39,246 nt of DNA from positions 1 through 39,246 of the forward strand of contig JAQWBK010000002.1 in the NCBI GenBank assembly GCA_028706415.1. The letters are read 5' to 3'. A model generated the notes under the pieces. The model saw nothing but the letters and a program-made list of their open reading frames with translations. It did not search any database and was not told the DNA's origin. Of the stretch, positions 36,859-39,246 are shown in pieces. How positions within the stretch are numbered: position 1 is the stretch's first letter; every line of letters starts with the position of its first letter. Both the position numbers and the translations under genes were made by a program. This stretch comes from Oscillospiraceae bacterium (lineage in GTDB: Bacteria; Bacillota; Clostridia; Oscillospirales; Acutalibacteraceae).

Positions 36859-38220
36859 ATGAGCTTTTCAAAAGATTTTGTCTGGGGCGCAGCCACTGCC
36901 GCATATCAGATTGAAGGAGCAATAGAAGAGGACGGCAAGGGCTTATCCGTATGGGATGTTGCATGCAGAAGAGAGGGCTATGTCAAACAGGGGCATACAG
37001 GACAGACTGCCTGCGATCATTATCATCGTTTTGATGGCGATGTGGATATTATGAAGCAAATCGGGTTACATGCATATCGGTTTTCCGTATCCTGGCCGCG
37101 GGTACTACCGGAAGGGATAGGGAGGGTTAATGAGAAGGGTCTGGATTTTTATGATCGATTGGTTGATGAACTTTTAAAGCATGACATAGAACCCTATCTA
37201 ACGCTTTTTCATTGGGATTACCCTCATGAGCTGTTCAAAAGAGGCGGATGGTTGAATCCGGACAGCAGCCAATGGTTTGCCGAATATACCCGAGTTATTG
37301 TTGACAGGTTATCTGATAGGGTACATAACTGGTTTACTCTTAATGAACCGCAGTGTTTTATAAACTTTGGACATTTAACCGGAAGGCATGCACCATGTTT
37401 AAAACTAGAGCTTGGAGAAGCACTCTTGGCCTCTCATAATGCCCTACTTGCCCATGGTAAAGCCGTCCAAACCATTCGCCAATACGGAAAAACCCCCGCT
37501 AAAATCGGTTGGGCACCACAAGGGCATATTTCTTATCCGATCTCGGACAGCGAGGAGGATTTAAATGCGGCAAGAAAGAATATGTTTGCAATAAAACAAA
37601 AAAACCTGTCATCTAATACCTGGTGGATGGATCCTGTTTACAAGGGAGAGTATCCGGCGGACGGGCTGGAGCTGTTTGGAAATTCTATGCCGACCATCAG
37701 ACAGGATGATATGAAGATAATTTCACAGCCTTTGGACTTTTTCGGTGCCAACTGCTATAATGGCTATCCGGTAAAAAGCGATGAAAACGGAAATTCGGTC
37801 TTTGGGGGCCGTGAGGTAGGACATCCTGAAAGTGTCGGGGAATGGCCGGTTACTTTTGATTGCCTGTATTGGGGTGCAAAATTCTTTTATGAAAGGTATG
37901 GCCTTCCGTTTGTTGTTGCAGAAAATGGCATGCCCAATTGCGATTGGGTTGCCACCGACGGGCATGTACATGATGGACCAAGGGTCGACTTTTTATACCG
38001 CAATATAGCAGGGCTTATGAAAGCAGCGAATGAACAAATACCATTGGGTGGATATTTCTGCTGGTCGTTGATGGATAACATGGAGTGGATGCACGGCTAT
38101 ACAAAACGTTTTGGATTAGTTCATGTTGATTATATAACCCAAAAAAGGACCATTAAGGATTCCGGTCATTTTTATAAACAGATAATTGCATCAAACGGTG
38201 AAATATTATGTAACCCGTAA
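36859..38220 (+). CDS. Glycoside hydrolase family 1 (beta-glucosidase-type)
   Basis: FSKDFVWGAATAAYQIEGA, YRFSVSWPRVLPEG, TLNEP acid/base, VVAENGM nucleophile, CWSLMDNMEW. Confidence 0.96.
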   Translation: MSFSKDFVWGAATAAYQIEGAIEEDGKGLSVWDVACRREGYVKQGHTGQTACDHYHRFDGDVDIMKQIGLHAYRFSVSWPRVLPEGIGRVNEKGLDFYDRLVDELLKHDIEPYLTLFHWDYPHELFKRGGWLNPDSSQWFAEYTRVIVDRLSDRVHNWFTLNEPQCFINFGHLTGRHAPCLKLELGEALLASHNALLAHGKAVQTIRQYGKTPAKIGWAPQGHISYPISDSEEDLNAARKNMFAIKQKNLSSNTWWMDPVYKGEYPADGLELFGNSMPTIRQDDMKIISQPLDFFGANCYNGYPVKSDENGNSVFGGREVGHPESVGEWPVTFDCLYWGAKFFYERYGLPFVVAENGMPNCDWVATDGHVHDGPRVDFLYRNIAGLMKAANEQIPLGGYFCWSLMDNMEWMHGYTKRFGLVHVDYITQKRTIKDSGHFYKQIIASNGEILCNP

Positions 38221-38262
38221 TGCACTGAAGGCATCGTGATGCGTTATGCCGGAGAAACCACT

Positions 38263-38301
38263 TGCATCTTAAAAGAATGCTTTCCTTTCTTTTAAGATGC
38301 A
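38263..38301 (+). terminator. Strong hairpin 3' of the GH1 gene (likely terminator)
   Basis: TGCATCTTAAAAGAA (38263-38277) and TTCTTTTAAGATGCA (38287-38301): 15-bp perfect stem, 9-nt loop; weak downstream T-rich region. Confidence 0.6.
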
Positions 38302-38345
38302 CAGCTTTATAAGCATTTTATAATAAATTCTGGGTAGTATTTATT

Positions 38346-38543
38346 GTCTCAACTATTGGTTTAAAACTTTCGCCTTCCAGGCGAAGAATTTGAGACGGTG
38401 TTGACCGAAAAATTCTTCGCGCCCTTTGGAAGCGTAGGTTTTAAACGTTCGGCTGACAGCTGGCGCACAAAGGTTAGTAAAAGAACTTTAGACGGCTTCC
38501 AGCCGCCAGCCGAACCCCTCGGCTTTCAGCCGAGGGTGGTTGA
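38346..38543. repeat. Structured intergenic array of hairpins
   Basis: TTCGCCT-TCC-AGGCGAA near 38369-38385; CGGCT-TCC-AGCCG 38493-38505 nested in GTTCGGCTG (38447-38455)/CAGCCGAAC (38507-38515); CCCTCGGCT-TTC-AGCCGAGGG 38516-38536; outer CTCAAC/GTTGAG. Confidence 0.6.
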
Positions 38544-38624
38544 GTTAAATGGGGATACCCATCTGCTTAATGTTATGCGATCGTTTACTTGGAAAACAGG
38601 AACAAAACTTAACAGTGTACAGCC

Positions 38625-38660
38625 TACCAAAGAAGCCGCAGTAATGAGGCTTCTTTGGTA
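38625..38660. repeat. 13-bp perfect inverted repeat
   Basis: TACCAAAGAAGCC (38625-38637) / GGCTTCTTTGGTA (38648-38660); may be a terminator for the convergent QueG-like gene. Confidence 0.6.
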
Positions 38661-38770
38661 TAACAAAGAGGGCTGAACTAGACCGCTGACCTGGATCGTC
38701 TGCCTTGACAACCAAAATATATCCCCTAAAACTCAATGGTGGCAATCGTACTTTATACTGTTCTCACCTT

Positions 38771-39246
38771 TTACTTGAGAGCAGTACTATACAAATTCAG
38801 ATTGCGTTTGAGCACATTAACTCCTCGCCAAGCATATGCCCTGTTTTCAAGGTCATTAAGCGAATCATGGGTAAGGCAGGGTGGGAATGCTTTGTCGAAG
38901 CAGGGGTGGGGTTGGATTTTTACGCCCAAATTTTGGGGGCAAGCCTCCTGACATTTGTCACAGCCCCATACCATACCGCTTTTACGCAAAACCACCGCCT
39001 GCTCGGGATTTAATTCACCTTTTAACTGTGAAATGCGGGATGCACAGGCTTCCCGCGAGGAGCTTCCGACACATTCACCGGGGCAGGAGGCGGAGCAAAT
39101 TCCGCAATGATTGCATTCTTCAATGGTTTGAACCGGCAGATCCAGCCACAGATTTGTAACAATGGTACCAATGAAAACCCATGAGCCGAAATCGGGATTG
39201 ATAAGAAGACCGTGCTCCCCAATACAGCCCAGTCCCGCCAAGGCGG
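38771..39246 (-). CDS. Epoxyqueuosine reductase QueG-like 4Fe-4S double-cluster protein, C-terminal part (truncated by window edge)
   Basis: GLGCIGEHGLLINPDFGSWVFIGTIVTNL; CNHCGICSASCPGEC and CDKCQEACP ferredoxin-like cluster motifs. Confidence 0.78.
   Translation of the reverse strand, partial: ALAGLGCIGEHGLLINPDFGSWVFIGTIVTNLWLDLPVQTIEECNHCGICSASCPGECVGSSSREACASRISQLKGELNPEQAVVLRKSGMVWGCDKCQEACPQNLGVKIQPHPCFDKAFPPCLTHDSLNDLENRAYAWRGVNVLKRNLNLYSTALK

Noticed and set aside
38398-38676. 92-aa ORF in the intergenic region after GH1
   Set aside because: Spans several perfect hairpins; composition follows the repeats (GFQPPAEPLGFQPRVV); no convincing RBS or domain, so treated as non-coding structured DNA.
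1-39246. tRNA, rRNA, transposase, integrase or phage genes
   Set aside because: Looked for on both strands by motif reading; none could be supported, though small tRNA-like elements cannot be fully excluded without tRNAscan.

Overview
This window looks like a carbohydrate/glycan-utilisation locus from a low-to-mid GC Clostridia-like (Firmicutes) genome. It is organised around a divergent promoter at about 4.6-4.8 kb. On the minus strand (1-4561) lie, in transcription order, an SMP-30-type lactonase, a mannonate-dehydratase-like enzyme, an SDR dehydrogenase, an RraA/HMG-aldolase-family protein, an IclR regulator, and the start of a truncated membrane-anchored Thr-rich protein. On the plus strand (4835-38220) is about 33 kb of co-oriented genes. 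These comprise a GH2 enzyme, a solute-binding protein fused to CBM-like domains, two ABC permease pairs without an ATPase, an NHL/TPR/Yip1-like membrane protein, a DUF5696-like protein, and a lipoprotein carrying a beta-sandwich module. They continue with a 1579-aa five-repeat SGNH hydrolase, a 36-codon peptide ORF missing from the supplied track, and a 3-module protein ending in a putative SPxTG sorting signal. The last part holds a second SGNH lipoprotein, a second solute-binding lipoprotein, three tandem SLH-like/TIM-barrel putative glycosidases (the middle one without an export signal), and a GH1 beta-glucosidase. Intergenic DNA contains several strong inverted repeats, including a perfect operator-like palindrome overlapping a consensus -35 at 4655-4689, a MITE-like double palindrome at 32160-32376, and a structured array at 38346-38660. 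A QueG-like Fe-S protein enters from the right edge on the minus strand. The most notable candidates are the triplicated SLH + TIM-barrel family, the repeat-SGNH protein, the DUF5696/Yip1/permease block, and a possible non-phosphorylative dehydrogenase-lactonase-dehydratase-aldolase pathway. All functional calls come from reading motifs, not from searches.
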